64,000 nt of DNA from Gaiellasilicea sp963789355 (GCA_963789355.1 CAWBKK010000004.1:1-64000); one strand, 5' to 3'; numbered from the stretch's first letter, positions 25,380-34,110 are shown. Notes: generated by a model from the letters alone, not told the origin. Program-made: numbers and translations.

Positions 25380-26161
25380 GGAGCGCCGACGGGCCGCGCC
25401 AGCGGGCCGAGCCGAGCCGCGAGCGTCGGGACGAGGAGCGGCAGCGCGGCAACGAGCAGGACGTACGCGGGCAGGGCGGGGAGCAGAAGCCGGAAGAACT
25501 CGCCGTTCTCGAACGACGCGGCGCTGCTGGTCAGCCGGAACGCGACGAAGGCGCCGAGCCACACTCCGAGTAGAGCGGCGAGCCCCGGGGAGCGTCGCGC
25601 GACCGCGACCACGCCCGCCAGCGGCAGCCACTGCAGGACCCGCTGGCTGAAGAAGTACTCGCGCAGCCCCGCCATGTTCGCCTGGAAGGCATCGAGCGAC
25701 AGGCCCTCGACGCCGGGCACGCGGCGGAGCCAGACGGCGCCCAGCGCGATCAGGACGAGCGCGCCGAGGACCGTCGTCGGGCGTGTGCGCCGGCTCAGAA
25801 GCGTCAGCGCGACCAGGATCGCCGCGCCCTCGGCATAGCCGGCCTCGCCGGTCAGCCCGAGCACGAGCGGGAGTACGTCGTCGCGAAGCGTGCCGTCGTA
25901 TTTCGCGAGCGTGAACACGGGCGCGAGCCATGGCAGCGTCACCCACACCAGCAGCGTCCACGCTCCCAGCGCGACCCCGCCCACTTTCGCGGCGACGAGA
26001 AAGGCGCAGACGATCGCGAGCGGCCCGAGCAGGAGCACATCGATCAGCGCTCCCGCGCCGAGATCGACGGAGTCGGCCCGGAGCGCCACGACCAGCGTCG
26101 TCAGCCACTGGAGCGCGATCGCGGCGACTACCAGCGACCGCGCGCGCTCAGCGAGCCGCAT
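25376..26161 (-). CDS. Uncharacterised polytopic membrane protein
   Basis: A 261-residue protein with seven or eight hydrophobic segments and almost no soluble part. Loops hold RADSVDLGAGA, FTLAKYDGTLRDDV, and ANMAGLREYFFSQRVLQWLP. No family signature is recognised. It resembles the membrane half of a GT-C transferase or a truncated polymerase, but this is only a resemblance. Its start lies 14 bases inside the end of the GDP-fucose synthase gene, so it is the last gene of the GMD/fucose unit and probably acts on the same glycan. Confidence 0.6.
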   Translation of the reverse strand: MRLAERARSLVVAAIALQWLTTLVVALRADSVDLGAGALIDVLLLGPLAIVCAFLVAAKVGGVALGAWTLLVWVTLPWLAPVFTLAKYDGTLRDDVLPLVLGLTGEAGYAEGAAILVALTLLSRRTRPTTVLGALVLIALGAVWLRRVPGVEGLSLDAFQANMAGLREYFFSQRVLQWLPLAGVVAVARRSPGLAALLGVWLGAFVAFRLTSSAASFENGEFFRLLLPALPAYVLLVAALPLLVPTLAARLGPLARPVGAP

Positions 26162-27071
26162 GGGCTGGAGCGTTCGAGCGGTACCACGTGACGGTGCGCT
26201 CGAGACCCTCGCGGAAGTCCGTGCGGGCCCGGAAGCCGAAGAGCTGCTCGGCGCGCGAGACGTCGAGTCGCCGCCGCGGCTGACCGTTCGGCTTCGTCGT
26301 GTCCCAGGCGATCTCGCCCTCGAACCCGGTCAGCTCGGCGATCAGCTCCGCGAGGTCCCGGATCGCGATCTCGCGGCCGGAGCCGAGGTTGACCGGCTCG
26401 GCACCGTCGTACCGTTCCGCCGCGAGCGCGATCCCGTCGACGGCGTCCTCGACGTAGAGGAACTCGCGCGTCGGCGTCCCGTCGCCGAAGAGCACGACCC
26501 GGTCGGGGGACTCGTGCATCTTCCGAATCAGGTCGGGGATCACGTGCGCGGTCGCCGGATCGAAGTTGTCGCCGGGGCCGTAGAGGTTGACCGGCAGCAG
26601 GTGGATCGTGCTCAGCCCGTACTGGTCGCGGTAGGCCTGGCCGCCGACGAGGATCGCCTTCTTCGCGACTCCGTACGGGGCGTTCGTCTCCTCCGGGTAG
26701 CCGTTCCAGAGGTCTTCTTCGCGGAACGGCGTCGGCGTGAACTTCGGGTACTCGCAGATCGTCCCGAGCGTGACCAGCTTCCCGACCGCGTGGAGGCGGC
26801 TCTGTTCGAGCACGTGCGCGCCCATCATCAGGTTGGCGTACCAGTAGCGGCCGGGGTTGACGAGGTTCGCGCCGATGCCGCCGACCTCGGCCGCGAGGTG
26901 GAAGACGAGCTCGGGCCGCGCAGCCTCGAAGAGGCGGGCCGCGTCCTCCATCGAGGTCAGGTCGTAGTCGCGGCTGCGGGCGACGAACACCTCGGCGCCG
27001 TCGGCTTCGAGCCGCTCGACGAGGTTCGAGCCGAGGAAGCCGCCGCCACCGGTGACGAGGACGCGGCTCAC
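26148..27071 (-). CDS. fcl: GDP-L-fucose synthase-like NAD-dependent epimerase/reductase
   Basis: A 307-residue extended SDR. It carries the Rossmann motif VLVTGGGGFLGSNLV, VFHLAAEVGGIGANLVNPG, the active-site region TLGTICEYPKF, and the Tyr-x3-Lys in NAPYGVAKKA. VNLYGPGDNFDP and EFLYVEDAVDGI also fit GDP-4-keto-6-deoxymannose 3,5-epimerase/4-reductases. It would convert the product of the adjacent GDP-mannose dehydratase-like enzyme to GDP-L-fucose or a related 6-deoxyhexose. GTG at 27071 overlaps the dehydratase stop by 4 bases, supporting a two-step pathway. Confidence 0.85.
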   Translation of the reverse strand: MSRVLVTGGGGFLGSNLVERLEADGAEVFVARSRDYDLTSMEDAARLFEAARPELVFHLAAEVGGIGANLVNPGRYWYANLMMGAHVLEQSRLHAVGKLVTLGTICEYPKFTPTPFREEDLWNGYPEETNAPYGVAKKAILVGGQAYRDQYGLSTIHLLPVNLYGPGDNFDPATAHVIPDLIRKMHESPDRVVLFGDGTPTREFLYVEDAVDGIALAAERYDGAEPVNLGSGREIAIRDLAELIAELTGFEGEIAWDTTKPNGQPRRRLDVSRAEQLFGFRARTDFREGLERTVTWYRSNAPAHAAR

Positions 27072-28210
27072 GTCGGAACGGGCGTGCCGGCGGGAAGCCA
27101 GTCGACGCGGCCGATCCAGCGCTCGCGGTGCTCGGCGTACCACTCGATCGTCCGCAACACGCCCTCCTCCCACGACACCTTCGGCTCCCAGCCGGTTTCG
27201 CGGTGCAGCTTCTCGTACCCGACCTTCAGCGCCATCACGTCCGTGACTCCCGGGCGCAGCCGGCCCTCGTCGATGACGATGTGGCGGTCGTCCGGCCAGA
27301 AGCCGCGCTCGACGCCCGTGCGCAGGATCAGATCCGCCCAGTCGGCCATCGAGATGTTGGAGCCCTGGCCGTAGACGTAGACCTCGCCGGCCGTGCCCTG
27401 GGCGGCGACGGTGAGGTGACCGCGGACGCCGTCGGTGCAGAAGCAGAAGTCGCGCAGCGGCTCGAGCGCGCCCAACTCGACCTCGGGCCTCGTCAGCGCC
27501 TGGGTGATGATCGTGCCGGTCACGTAGCGCGGGTTCTGACGCGGCCCGTAGTTGTTGAACATCCGGGTGACGACGCCGGGGACGCCGAAGGCGTCGTGGT
27601 AGTTCATCGTCAGGAAGTCGGCTGCGACCTTCGCCGTGGCGTAGATCGACTTCGGGTTGATCGGCGAGTGCTCGTGCAGGATCAGCCCGCCCGCGGCGTC
27701 GAAGTCGTGGTGGTGCGCGACGTCCTCGCGGACGTTGCCGTACTCCTCCGACGTCCCGGCGGTGTCGAACTTCTCCAGCTCCAGGCCCCAGTCGACGATC
27801 GACTGGAGCAGGTTGAGCGTCCCGATCGTGTTCGCCATCACGGTCTCGTACGGCCGGTGCCACGACTCGCCGACGTGCGCCTGCGCCCCGAGGTGGAAGA
27901 CGTACGGCTTGTCGGACACCGTGTCGCGCAGCTCCTTGACCAGGTAATCGATCGACGTCTTGTCGGTCAGGTCGGCGAAGTGCACCTTCAGCCGGCTGCG
28001 CACGTGCGAGATGTTATTCAGCGCTCCGCTCGAGGTTGCGCGCACGAAGGCGTGCACGTTGGCGCCGATCTCGACGAGCGCGTCGGTCAGGTGGGAGCCC
28101 ATGAAGCCGTCGGCTCCGGTGACGAGCACGGTGCGGCCGTTGAAGGCGTCGCCGAACTCGCGACGGAGGTCGGCGAGGGCGTTTTCGGTCCAGATCGGGT
28201 TGTCGGTCAT
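27068..28210 (-). CDS. GDP-mannose 4,6-dehydratase-like extended SDR
   Basis: A 380-residue extended SDR: VLVTGADGFMGSHLTDAL near residue 27, YVFHLGAQAHVGESWHRPYE, active-site Thr/Glu region AGTSEEYGN, and Tyr-x3-Lys in KSIYATAKVAADFL. RMFNNYGPRQNPRYV is also present. The dehydratase-type Glu after the catalytic Thr/Ser favours a nucleotide-sugar 4,6-dehydratase. Pairing with a GDP-fucose synthase-like gene makes GDP-mannose the most likely substrate; a dTDP- or UDP-sugar dehydratase is the alternative. ATG at 28210 is chosen; longer in-frame starts run into the divergent flippase, which begins only 22 bases away. Confidence 0.78.
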   Translation of the reverse strand: MTDNPIWTENALADLRREFGDAFNGRTVLVTGADGFMGSHLTDALVEIGANVHAFVRATSSGALNNISHVRSRLKVHFADLTDKTSIDYLVKELRDTVSDKPYVFHLGAQAHVGESWHRPYETVMANTIGTLNLLQSIVDWGLELEKFDTAGTSEEYGNVREDVAHHHDFDAAGGLILHEHSPINPKSIYATAKVAADFLTMNYHDAFGVPGVVTRMFNNYGPRQNPRYVTGTIITQALTRPEVELGALEPLRDFCFCTDGVRGHLTVAAQGTAGEVYVYGQGSNISMADWADLILRTGVERGFWPDDRHIVIDEGRLRPGVTDVMALKVGYEKLHRETGWEPKVSWEEGVLRTIEWYAEHRERWIGRVDWLPAGTPVPT

Positions 28211-28216
28211 AGTGCG

Positions 28217-28222
28217 TAGGCT
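28217..28222 (+). promoter_or_regulatory. TAGGCT -10 element in a 22-base divergent gap
   Basis: TAGGCT precedes the flippase GTG at 28233 by 10 bases. The whole gap between the two divergent start codons is 28211-28232, so the minus-strand promoter must overlap it or lie inside the flippase gene. Confidence 0.4.
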
Positions 28223-28232
28223 TCCCTGCGCC

Positions 28233-29711
28233 GTGCGCAAGCCTAGCGCCTCCCCTCCCAGAAGCGCCCTCGCAAGCGGTGTGCTGACGGCGATCTCGAT
28301 CGCCGTGGTGACGGGGTTGTCGGCCGTCGTCGGCGTCGTGATCGCCCGCAAGATAGGGCGTGGCGTCGAGACCGACGGGTTTTTCGCGGCCTACGGCGTG
28401 TTTCTCGTCCTCGTCCTGGCGGCGAGCGCCGTCCGCAGCGCGGTCTTGCCCAAGCTCGCGCGCGCACGTGCGGACGGCGTGTTCGGGACGCTGTTCGTCT
28501 CGTATGCCCTGGCGATCTCGGCCGTCGCGGCACCCGCGCTCGTGCTCGCGATCTTCGCCAACGACTGGTCGGCGCGGCAACTCGCCGCGGGGCTCCCGCC
28601 GCGCGCCCAGCAGGTTGCGGCCGAAGCACTCGTCTATCTCGTCCCGGCGGCGGTGGCGCATCTCTTCGCCGCCCTGGCGGCCAGCTCGCTCGCGGCCCAC
28701 GACAGCTACGCCACGTCGGCGGCGGGCTACGCGCTCGGGAGCGTGCTCGGGCTCGCCCTGATCCTCTGGCGGATCGACGAGGACGGAATCGTGGCGTGTG
28801 CCTGGGGCACGCTGCTCAACGGCGCCGTCACGCTGGCGATCCCGCTGGGCGCCCTCCTGATTCGCGCCGACTGGGGCCGCCGCGGGAAGCTGCTGATCAC
28901 CTCGCGGCTCGGAGAGCTCGCGCGAGCGTCCTCCCTGGCGATTGCCCTCCAGGCGTTCTTCGTCGTCTGCCTTCGCTTTGCGAGCGGGCTCGGAACGGGA
29001 GCCGTCACGAGCTTCACGTACGCGTACTTCGTTGCGGCGGCGCTCGTCTCCGTGACGGCGTCGTCGCTCGGAATGGTCTCGAGCGTGCCCCTCACCCGGG
29101 CAGCGCTCTCGCCTGCGCGGGCCAGCCGCCACGTGATCAGCATGTCGCTCGTCTCGTTTGCAGCGGTCGCGGCGGCCGCCGGTGTGTTCGCGCTCGTCGG
29201 CGACCACATCGTGCACGCCGCGCTCGGGCCGGCCTACGAAGGCTCGGCGGGGAGCGAGATCGGGCGGTTGATCGTCCTGCTGGGGCCGTGGATGGCGACC
29301 TCGATCGGCGTCACGATCACCTTTCCGATGATCTTCGTCGCGGGACGAGCGAAGCGTCTCTCCCTCCTCGCAGTCGGGTCGATCGTGCTTCACGTCGGCA
29401 TCACGGCGCTGGCGGTCGACGCGTTCGAGCTCGCAGGGGCGGCGTTGGCGCTGACGATCTCGACCACGCTCGTGCTGGTGTCGCTGCTGCTCCTGCTCTC
29501 GCCGGAGGTCCTGCGCCGCGGGGTCCGCGGTCTTCTGCTCGGCGCCGCCGTGATCGGAGGGCTCGCGTTCGCTGCGTTCGGCGCGGCGAACGCCGTGCTC
29601 CCGGCGGAACCTGCGGCCGCTGTCGGTGCCGTGGTCTTCTGCGCGATGCTCACCGCCGCGCGCGGATTCGGCCTGCGGCAGGCGTGGGGCTACCTGAGGA
29701 CGCTCGACTAG
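28233..29711 (+). CDS. MurJ/MviN-like lipid flippase
   Basis: A 492-residue protein with about fourteen hydrophobic helices. The N-terminal GVLTAISIAVVTGLSAVVG and IGRGVETDGFFAAYGVFLVL match the MurJ-like arrangement in which the TDxFFAA segment follows the first helix. It therefore belongs to the MOP superfamily but differs from the two Wzx-like proteins at 10608 and 19943. It may flip a distinct lipid-linked precursor. The gene begins 22 bases from the divergent dehydratase gene and ends in a TAG that is part of an inverted-repeat arm. Confidence 0.78.
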   Translation: MRKPSASPPRSALASGVLTAISIAVVTGLSAVVGVVIARKIGRGVETDGFFAAYGVFLVLVLAASAVRSAVLPKLARARADGVFGTLFVSYALAISAVAAPALVLAIFANDWSARQLAAGLPPRAQQVAAEALVYLVPAAVAHLFAALAASSLAAHDSYATSAAGYALGSVLGLALILWRIDEDGIVACAWGTLLNGAVTLAIPLGALLIRADWGRRGKLLITSRLGELARASSLAIALQAFFVVCLRFASGLGTGAVTSFTYAYFVAAALVSVTASSLGMVSSVPLTRAALSPARASRHVISMSLVSFAAVAAAAGVFALVGDHIVHAALGPAYEGSAGSEIGRLIVLLGPWMATSIGVTITFPMIFVAGRAKRLSLLAVGSIVLHVGITALAVDAFELAGAALALTISTTLVLVSLLLLLSPEVLRRGVRGLLLGAAVIGGLAFAAFGAANAVLPAEPAAAVGAVVFCAMLTAARGFGLRQAWGYLRTLD

Positions 29712-29874
29712 TGCCCCGTCCAGCAATGCATGCCGGCCCCGCACGCGCGATCACGCTGCGCCGGAGTCCACCCTCACCCTTGCCAAGGCGCCCAGCCTTG
29801 GCGGCGGGCGAGTGCAGCCTCCGGCTTGGTGCTCGCGACCGCGGAGCTCGGCGGCATCACCGGACGGGCACTAG
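29708..29874. repeat. Structured intergenic element: outer inverted repeat plus nested hairpin
   Basis: Outer arms are CTAGTGCCCCGTCC (29708-29721) and GGACGGGCACTAG (29862-29874), a 13-bp match with one bulged C. Inside, GCCAAGGC (29782-29789) and GCCTTGGC (29795-29802) form a perfect 8-bp hairpin, extended by CCGGAG (29761-29766) and CTCCGG (29819-29824). The left arm starts at the flippase stop codon, and the right arm contains the -10 of the next gene. No coding sequence is evident in the 173-base gap. Confidence 0.55.
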
Positions 29875-29877
29875 ACT
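29872..29877 (+). promoter_or_regulatory. TAGACT -10 element, leaderless type
   Basis: TAGACT is followed by a 7-base spacer and the GTG at 29885. It overlaps the right arm of the inverted repeat in the gap. Confidence 0.55.
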
Positions 29878-29884
29878 GCCGCCC

Positions 29885-30619
29885 GTGCTCCGCGACCTCG
29901 TGAAGCGGGCGCTCGGCGCCGCAGGGCGGACGGGAGTCGGCAAGAACCTCGTCAACGCCGCCGTCAAGGCCGATCCGGGTCTGAAGCGGTACCCGACCGT
30001 GGAACGCTGGCCGGCCTCGCTCGAGGGCTTCGAGGACCTCGCGTTTCTCTTCTCCTCGAACCAGCTCAGCCACGGGATCGCGTCGCTCCAGCTCGACGAG
30101 GCGGCGCTCCTGTACCGGCTCGCGCGGCGGGTGGCGCCGGGAGCCGCCGTCGTCGAGATCGGGCGCTTCAAGGGCGGCACGACGCTGATGCTCGCGAGCG
30201 CGCTCCCGGACGGAGGAGAGCTCTGGTCATACGACCTTCACGTCGCTTTGCGCTCCGACCTGAGCGGGCCGCAGCTCGACTCCGAGTTGCGGACGGCGCT
30301 CGACCGTTACGGGCTCTCCGAGCGCGTCCATCTCGTCGTCGGCGACTCACGCACCGCCGAGCCGCCGCCGCGCGATTGTGCACTCGTCTTCGTCGACGGC
30401 GACCACAGCTACGAGGGCGCACGAGCGGACTACGAGCGCTGGCGCGAGCACGTCGCCCCCGGCGGTCACATGCTCTTCCACGATGCCGTCGACGTCGGCG
30501 GCTACGGAAACCACTACCCGGGAATCGCGCGGCTCGTCGGCGAGATCGAGCGCGACGACGAAGAGCTCGAACGGCAGCCCGATGCCGGTTCGATCGCGCA
30601 CTTCATCCGCAGCGGCTGA
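29885..30619 (+). CDS. Class I SAM-dependent methyltransferase (Methyltransf_24 type)
   Basis: A 244-residue enzyme. Motif I is VVEIGRFKGGTTLMLA near residue 93; GELWSYDLHVAL ends the second strand, and ALVFVDGDHSYEGARADYERW is typical of the class-24 group, followed by GGHMLFHDAVDVGG. These features suggest an O-methyltransferase acting on a sugar or a small molecule. GTG at 29885 follows TAGACT by 7 bases. The stop overlaps the next start (TGATG), coupling it to a GT2 glycosyltransferase. Confidence 0.82.
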   Translation: MLRDLVKRALGAAGRTGVGKNLVNAAVKADPGLKRYPTVERWPASLEGFEDLAFLFSSNQLSHGIASLQLDEAALLYRLARRVAPGAAVVEIGRFKGGTTLMLASALPDGGELWSYDLHVALRSDLSGPQLDSELRTALDRYGLSERVHLVVGDSRTAEPPPRDCALVFVDGDHSYEGARADYERWREHVAPGGHMLFHDAVDVGGYGNHYPGIARLVGEIERDDEELERQPDAGSIAHFIRSG

Positions 30620-31479
30620 TGTACGTGGTTGCAGTGGTTCTCTCGTACAACGGGCGCGAGGACACGCTCGCGGCGCTCGAGTCGCTGCGCGGGATCGACA
30701 CGGTCGTCGTCGACAACGGCTCGGCCGACGGCTCGGCGGACGCGGTCGCGGAGCGCTTCCCGGAGGCCGAGCTCGTCCGGACCGGCGTCAATCTCGGCTT
30801 CGCGGGCGGGAACAACGTCGGGATCAGGCGGGCGCTCGACCGCGGCGCCGAGTGGGTGCTGCTCGTCAACAACGACGCCGAGGTGGAGCCCGGGATCGTG
30901 GACGCCCTCGCGGCGGCGGCGCTTGCCAGACCGGACGCCGGCGTGCTCGCCTGCAAGGTGCTGTACGCCGACTCGGACCGGCTCTGGTACGCAGGAGCGG
31001 GCTTCGATCCCTACCTCGGGCGTAGCCGTCACAAGGGGTTCGGCGACCCGGACGAGCCCGGCGCGCTGAAGGACACCGATCGCGCGACCGGAGCCGCGAT
31101 GGCCGTCTCGCGCCCGGCGATCGAGTCGGCCGGGCTGCTCGACGAGGAGCTCTTTCTCTACGCGGAGGACCTCGACTGGAGCCTGCGCATCCGCAAGGAG
31201 GGCTTCGCGATCGTGTATGTGCCCGAGGCGAGAGTGCGCCACCGCGTCTCCGCCGCCACGGGTGGTGCAGGCTCGCCGATGGCCAGCTACTACGACGCGC
31301 GCAACATGCTCGCAGTCGTCGAGCGGCACCGGCCGCTGCCGCGGGGGCTGACCGGGATCCGGCGCACCCTGGTCGTCGGGCCGCGCGTCGTCCTCGCGGT
31401 CCGCAGGCCGGCCTCCGCCTGGGCTGCCCTGCGCGGCTGGCGCGACTACCGCCGCGGGCGCATGGGCCGTCGCGGCTAG
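30619..31479 (+). CDS. GT2 family glycosyltransferase (rhamnosyltransferase-like)
   Basis: A 286-residue GT-A enzyme with VVAVVLSYNGREDTLAALESL at the N-terminus, VVVDNGSADGSADAV, NLGFAGGNNVGIRRAL, the metal-binding LLVNNDAEVEPGIVDAL, and the acceptor-side FLYAEDLDWSLRIRKEGF. The NNDAE and EDLDW motifs match the WcaE/rhamnosyltransferase-like subgroup. It probably adds one sugar to a growing repeat unit. It is coupled to the methyltransferase before it; its TAG stop forms the first half of a putative -10 for the next gene. Confidence 0.88.
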   Translation: MYVVAVVLSYNGREDTLAALESLRGIDTVVVDNGSADGSADAVAERFPEAELVRTGVNLGFAGGNNVGIRRALDRGAEWVLLVNNDAEVEPGIVDALAAAALARPDAGVLACKVLYADSDRLWYAGAGFDPYLGRSRHKGFGDPDEPGALKDTDRATGAAMAVSRPAIESAGLLDEELFLYAEDLDWSLRIRKEGFAIVYVPEARVRHRVSAATGGAGSPMASYYDARNMLAVVERHRPLPRGLTGIRRTLVVGPRVVLAVRRPASAWAALRGWRDYRRGRMGRRG

Positions 31480-31482
31480 TTT
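31477..31482 (+). promoter_or_regulatory. TAGTTT -10 element overlapping a stop codon
   Basis: The TAG stop of the GT2 gene begins TAGTTT, followed by a 7-base spacer and GTG at 31490. The layout is the same as at 11991. Confidence 0.5.
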
Positions 31483-31489
31483 CTGCGCG

Positions 31490-33034
31490 GTGGCCGATGA
31501 GCGCAGAAGCTTCTACCGCCGCGTCCTCGAGCAGCTGCTCGAGGAGGGCGTCGTTCGCCGGGACATGAGCGTCCTCGTCGTCGCGGGCGGGCCGGCGGAC
31601 CGGGATGCGTTCAGCGCGCTCCAGTTCGAGCAGGTGACGATCACCAACGTCGACGAATCGGTGGCGGCCGAAGCGCTCGCTCCGTACGAGTGGAGCTTCC
31701 AGGACGCGGAGAACCTCGGCTATCCGGACGGCAGCTTCGACCTGACCGTCGTCTCGGCGGGACTGCACCACTGCCGCTCGCCGCACCGCGCCCTGCTCGA
31801 GCTCTACCGCGTCGCGCGCGTCGCGGCGATCGCGCTCGAGAGCCGGGACAGCGCGTTGATGCGCGTCGCCGTGCGGCTCGGCGCGGTCGACGAGTACGAG
31901 CTCGCCGCGGTCGCCGCGCACGACCTTCGTTCGGGCGGCGTCGCGAACACGAGCACGCCGAACTACGTGTACCGCTGGTCGGAGCGGGAGGTCGAGAAGG
32001 CGGTCGCGGCGTTCGCGCCGCATGCACGCCACCGGATCCGCTACTTCCGCGAGTTCGAGCTGCCCGAGTCCCTGGTCGAGATCGACCGCGGTCTGCGCGC
32101 GCAGGTGCTGCGGCTCGCCCGGCCCGTCGTGACGGGGATCACCCACGTCCTGCCCCGCCAGGCGAATCTCTTTGCGTTCGCGATCGAGAAGCCGCGGCTT
32201 CCCAGCGACCTGCAGCCGTGGATGCGGGTCGACGGCGGCGAGCTGCGGCCCGACCCCGAGGTCGTGGGCCGCAGATACGGAGAGCCCGACCCGAGCCTGG
32301 AGCGCCACAAGCAGGATTGGGACCGGCTGGCCGAGGTGGACGCGCTCTGGGCGGTGCTGACGCGCCCGGGCCGCAAGGGCGGCCGCTGGGACGTGGATGA
32401 GTTCTTCGCCACCGGCGAGGCCGAGATCGCCCACGTCCTCTCGGTCGCCGACTCGCTCGGCCGACCCGCCCGCCGCGAGCGGGCGCTCGACTTCGGCTGC
32501 GGCGTCGGACGGCTCACGCGAGCCCTCGGCAGCCGCTTCGCCGAGGCGATCGGCGTCGACATCTCGGCCGCAATGATCGACCAGGCGCGGCGGCTGAACG
32601 AGGGCTTCGCCGCGTGCGAGTTCCGCGTCAACGCCGCGTCCGACCTCGGTCAGCTGGAGACGGAGTCGTTCGATTTCGTCTGCTCCAGCATCGCCCTGCA
32701 GCACATCCCCTCCGTGCCCGAGATCGAGCAGTACGTGCTCGAGTTCCTCCGGGTCGCGAAGCCGGATGGGTTGATCGTCTTCGGGATCCCGTACCACATC
32801 CCGTCCCTGTGGTCGTTCCAGCCCCGCCGCAGGGCCTACGCGCTGTTGCGGCGGGTCGGCGTATCCGAGCGCTGGATGCTCCGCCGGACGCCGCTGACCC
32901 CGATGCGGATGACGACGATGCTCGAGGTGGACGTCCGCAGGGTGCTCGACCAGGCGGGTGCGACCGTGCTGCGCACGGAGCGGATCGACGAAGGCCCGAT
33001 CCGCGCGCTGCGGTACTACGTCAGCCCGGCGTAG
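31490..33034 (+). CDS. Two-domain protein: tandem class I methyltransferases
   Basis: A 514-residue protein with two methyltransferase-like domains. The N-terminal domain (about 1 to 235) keeps the later motifs (DAENLGYPDGSFDLTVVSAGLHHCRSP) but motif I is VLVVAGGPADRDA, with no GxGxG. The C-terminal domain (about 320 to 514) has a full motif I, ALDFGCGVGRLTRALG, then IGVDISAAMIDQAR and FDFVCSSIALQHIPSV. The C-terminal half should be catalytic; the N-terminal half may be weakened or bind substrate. GTG at 31490 follows TAGTTT by 7 bases. It overlaps the convergent glycosyltransferase by 19 bases. Confidence 0.8.
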   Translation: MADERRSFYRRVLEQLLEEGVVRRDMSVLVVAGGPADRDAFSALQFEQVTITNVDESVAAEALAPYEWSFQDAENLGYPDGSFDLTVVSAGLHHCRSPHRALLELYRVARVAAIALESRDSALMRVAVRLGAVDEYELAAVAAHDLRSGGVANTSTPNYVYRWSEREVEKAVAAFAPHARHRIRYFREFELPESLVEIDRGLRAQVLRLARPVVTGITHVLPRQANLFAFAIEKPRLPSDLQPWMRVDGGELRPDPEVVGRRYGEPDPSLERHKQDWDRLAEVDALWAVLTRPGRKGGRWDVDEFFATGEAEIAHVLSVADSLGRPARRERALDFGCGVGRLTRALGSRFAEAIGVDISAAMIDQARRLNEGFAACEFRVNAASDLGQLETESFDFVCSSIALQHIPSVPEIEQYVLEFLRVAKPDGLIVFGIPYHIPSLWSFQPRRRAYALLRRVGVSERWMLRRTPLTPMRMTTMLEVDVRRVLDQAGATVLRTERIDEGPIRALRYYVSPA

Positions 33035-34071
33035 ACGGCCTCGTGGCGGCGTGCCGTCTCGGCCCAGGTGAAGCGGCGCGCCTGCTCGGGTCCCGCTGCC
33101 GCGAAGCGCTCGGGAGCATCGAGCACGCCTGAGACGACGGCGGCGATGTCCGCGGCGTCGCCGGGGTCGAAGAGCGCCGCCGCCTCGCCGGCGACCTCCG
33201 CGATTGCCGGGATGCTCGACGCGGCAACGGGAGCGGCGGACGCCATCGCCTCGAGCGGCGGCTGCCCGAATCCCTCGTAGAGGCTCGGGAAGACGAGACA
33301 GGCAGTGCGCCGGTAGAGCGAGGCCAGCTCCTCGACGGGAACGAGGCCGCGCACCTCGACTCCGGCGGGAACGGGGCGTCCCTCGTGGCCGCCCCCGGTG
33401 AGCACGAGCCGTAGCTCCGGCCGCTCATCCCGCAGCAGCGCGAACGCCTCGAGCAGCCGGGCGTGATTCTTGTGCGGCCACGGCCGCGCCGGGTAGAGGA
33501 GGAATGGCTCCCGCTCCTCGTCCCCGGGGTGGAAGCGGGCGTGGTCGACGCCCCACGGGATCGCGTGAACCTGCTCGGGCGGCAGGCCGAGCAGCTCGAC
33601 TGCGCGGCGGCGCACGAACTGACTCGGGACGATCACCGCGTTCGCGTTCCGCGCGGAGCGCTCGTGCGTTCGTGCCCGCCACAGTCGCTCCGCCCGGGAG
33701 AACAGCTCCGGATGGTCGAGGTGCTGCAGGTCGTGCACGGTCACGGCCGTCGGCAGGTCGAGCGGCGGCAGCGCGATCGTGAGCGGGTAGTGGACGACGT
33801 CGAGGCCCGTGAAGCGCGCCCGCAGCCGCCCGGGCCGGATCGTCGCGACGGCCATCGCGAGCGCGCGCTCGCGGATGCTGCGCGCGTCCCGGTATTCGGG
33901 CACGGCCGTCTCGGACAGCCCCTCGCCGGCTCCGGGCGCGGCCGGCGGCGTGAAGGCGACGTAGTCGAGCGTCCCCACCTCGGCCAGGCCACGGGCGAGC
34001 CCGCGCGCCGACGTCTCCGCGCCGCCGACCTCGCCGGGGACGAGCGTGAGGAGGCTGAGCCCGACCCGCAT
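33016..34071 (-). CDS. GT4 family glycosyltransferase
   Basis: A 351-residue GT-B enzyme. It opens MRVGLSLLTLVPGEVGGAET, has VTVHDLQHLDHPELFSRAER and AVIVPSQFVRRRAVELLGLP in the acceptor half, and YPARPWPHKNHARLLEAFALL in the donor half. The EX7E motif is in YEGFGQPPLEAMA. HDLQH and the YPARPWPHKNH string place it near the mannosyltransferase-like group of surface polysaccharide loci. It is a single minus-strand gene between two plus-strand genes and starts 39 bases from the divergent 130-residue gene. Confidence 0.88.
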   Translation of the reverse strand: MRVGLSLLTLVPGEVGGAETSARGLARGLAEVGTLDYVAFTPPAAPGAGEGLSETAVPEYRDARSIRERALAMAVATIRPGRLRARFTGLDVVHYPLTIALPPLDLPTAVTVHDLQHLDHPELFSRAERLWRARTHERSARNANAVIVPSQFVRRRAVELLGLPPEQVHAIPWGVDHARFHPGDEEREPFLLYPARPWPHKNHARLLEAFALLRDERPELRLVLTGGGHEGRPVPAGVEVRGLVPVEELASLYRRTACLVFPSLYEGFGQPPLEAMASAAPVAASSIPAIAEVAGEAAALFDPGDAADIAAVVSGVLDAPERFAAAGPEQARRFTWAETARRHEAVYAGLT

Positions 34072-34098
34072 CGGACGGAGGGTATCCCGGCAGCCCGG

Positions 34099-34104
34099 TA
34101 CAAT
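34099..34104 (+). promoter_or_regulatory. TACAAT -10 element, leaderless type
   Basis: TACAAT, the best match to the bacterial -10 consensus in the window, is followed by 6 bases and the ATG at 34111. No clear -35 box is visible. Confidence 0.55.
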
Positions 34105-34110
34105 CCTCCG

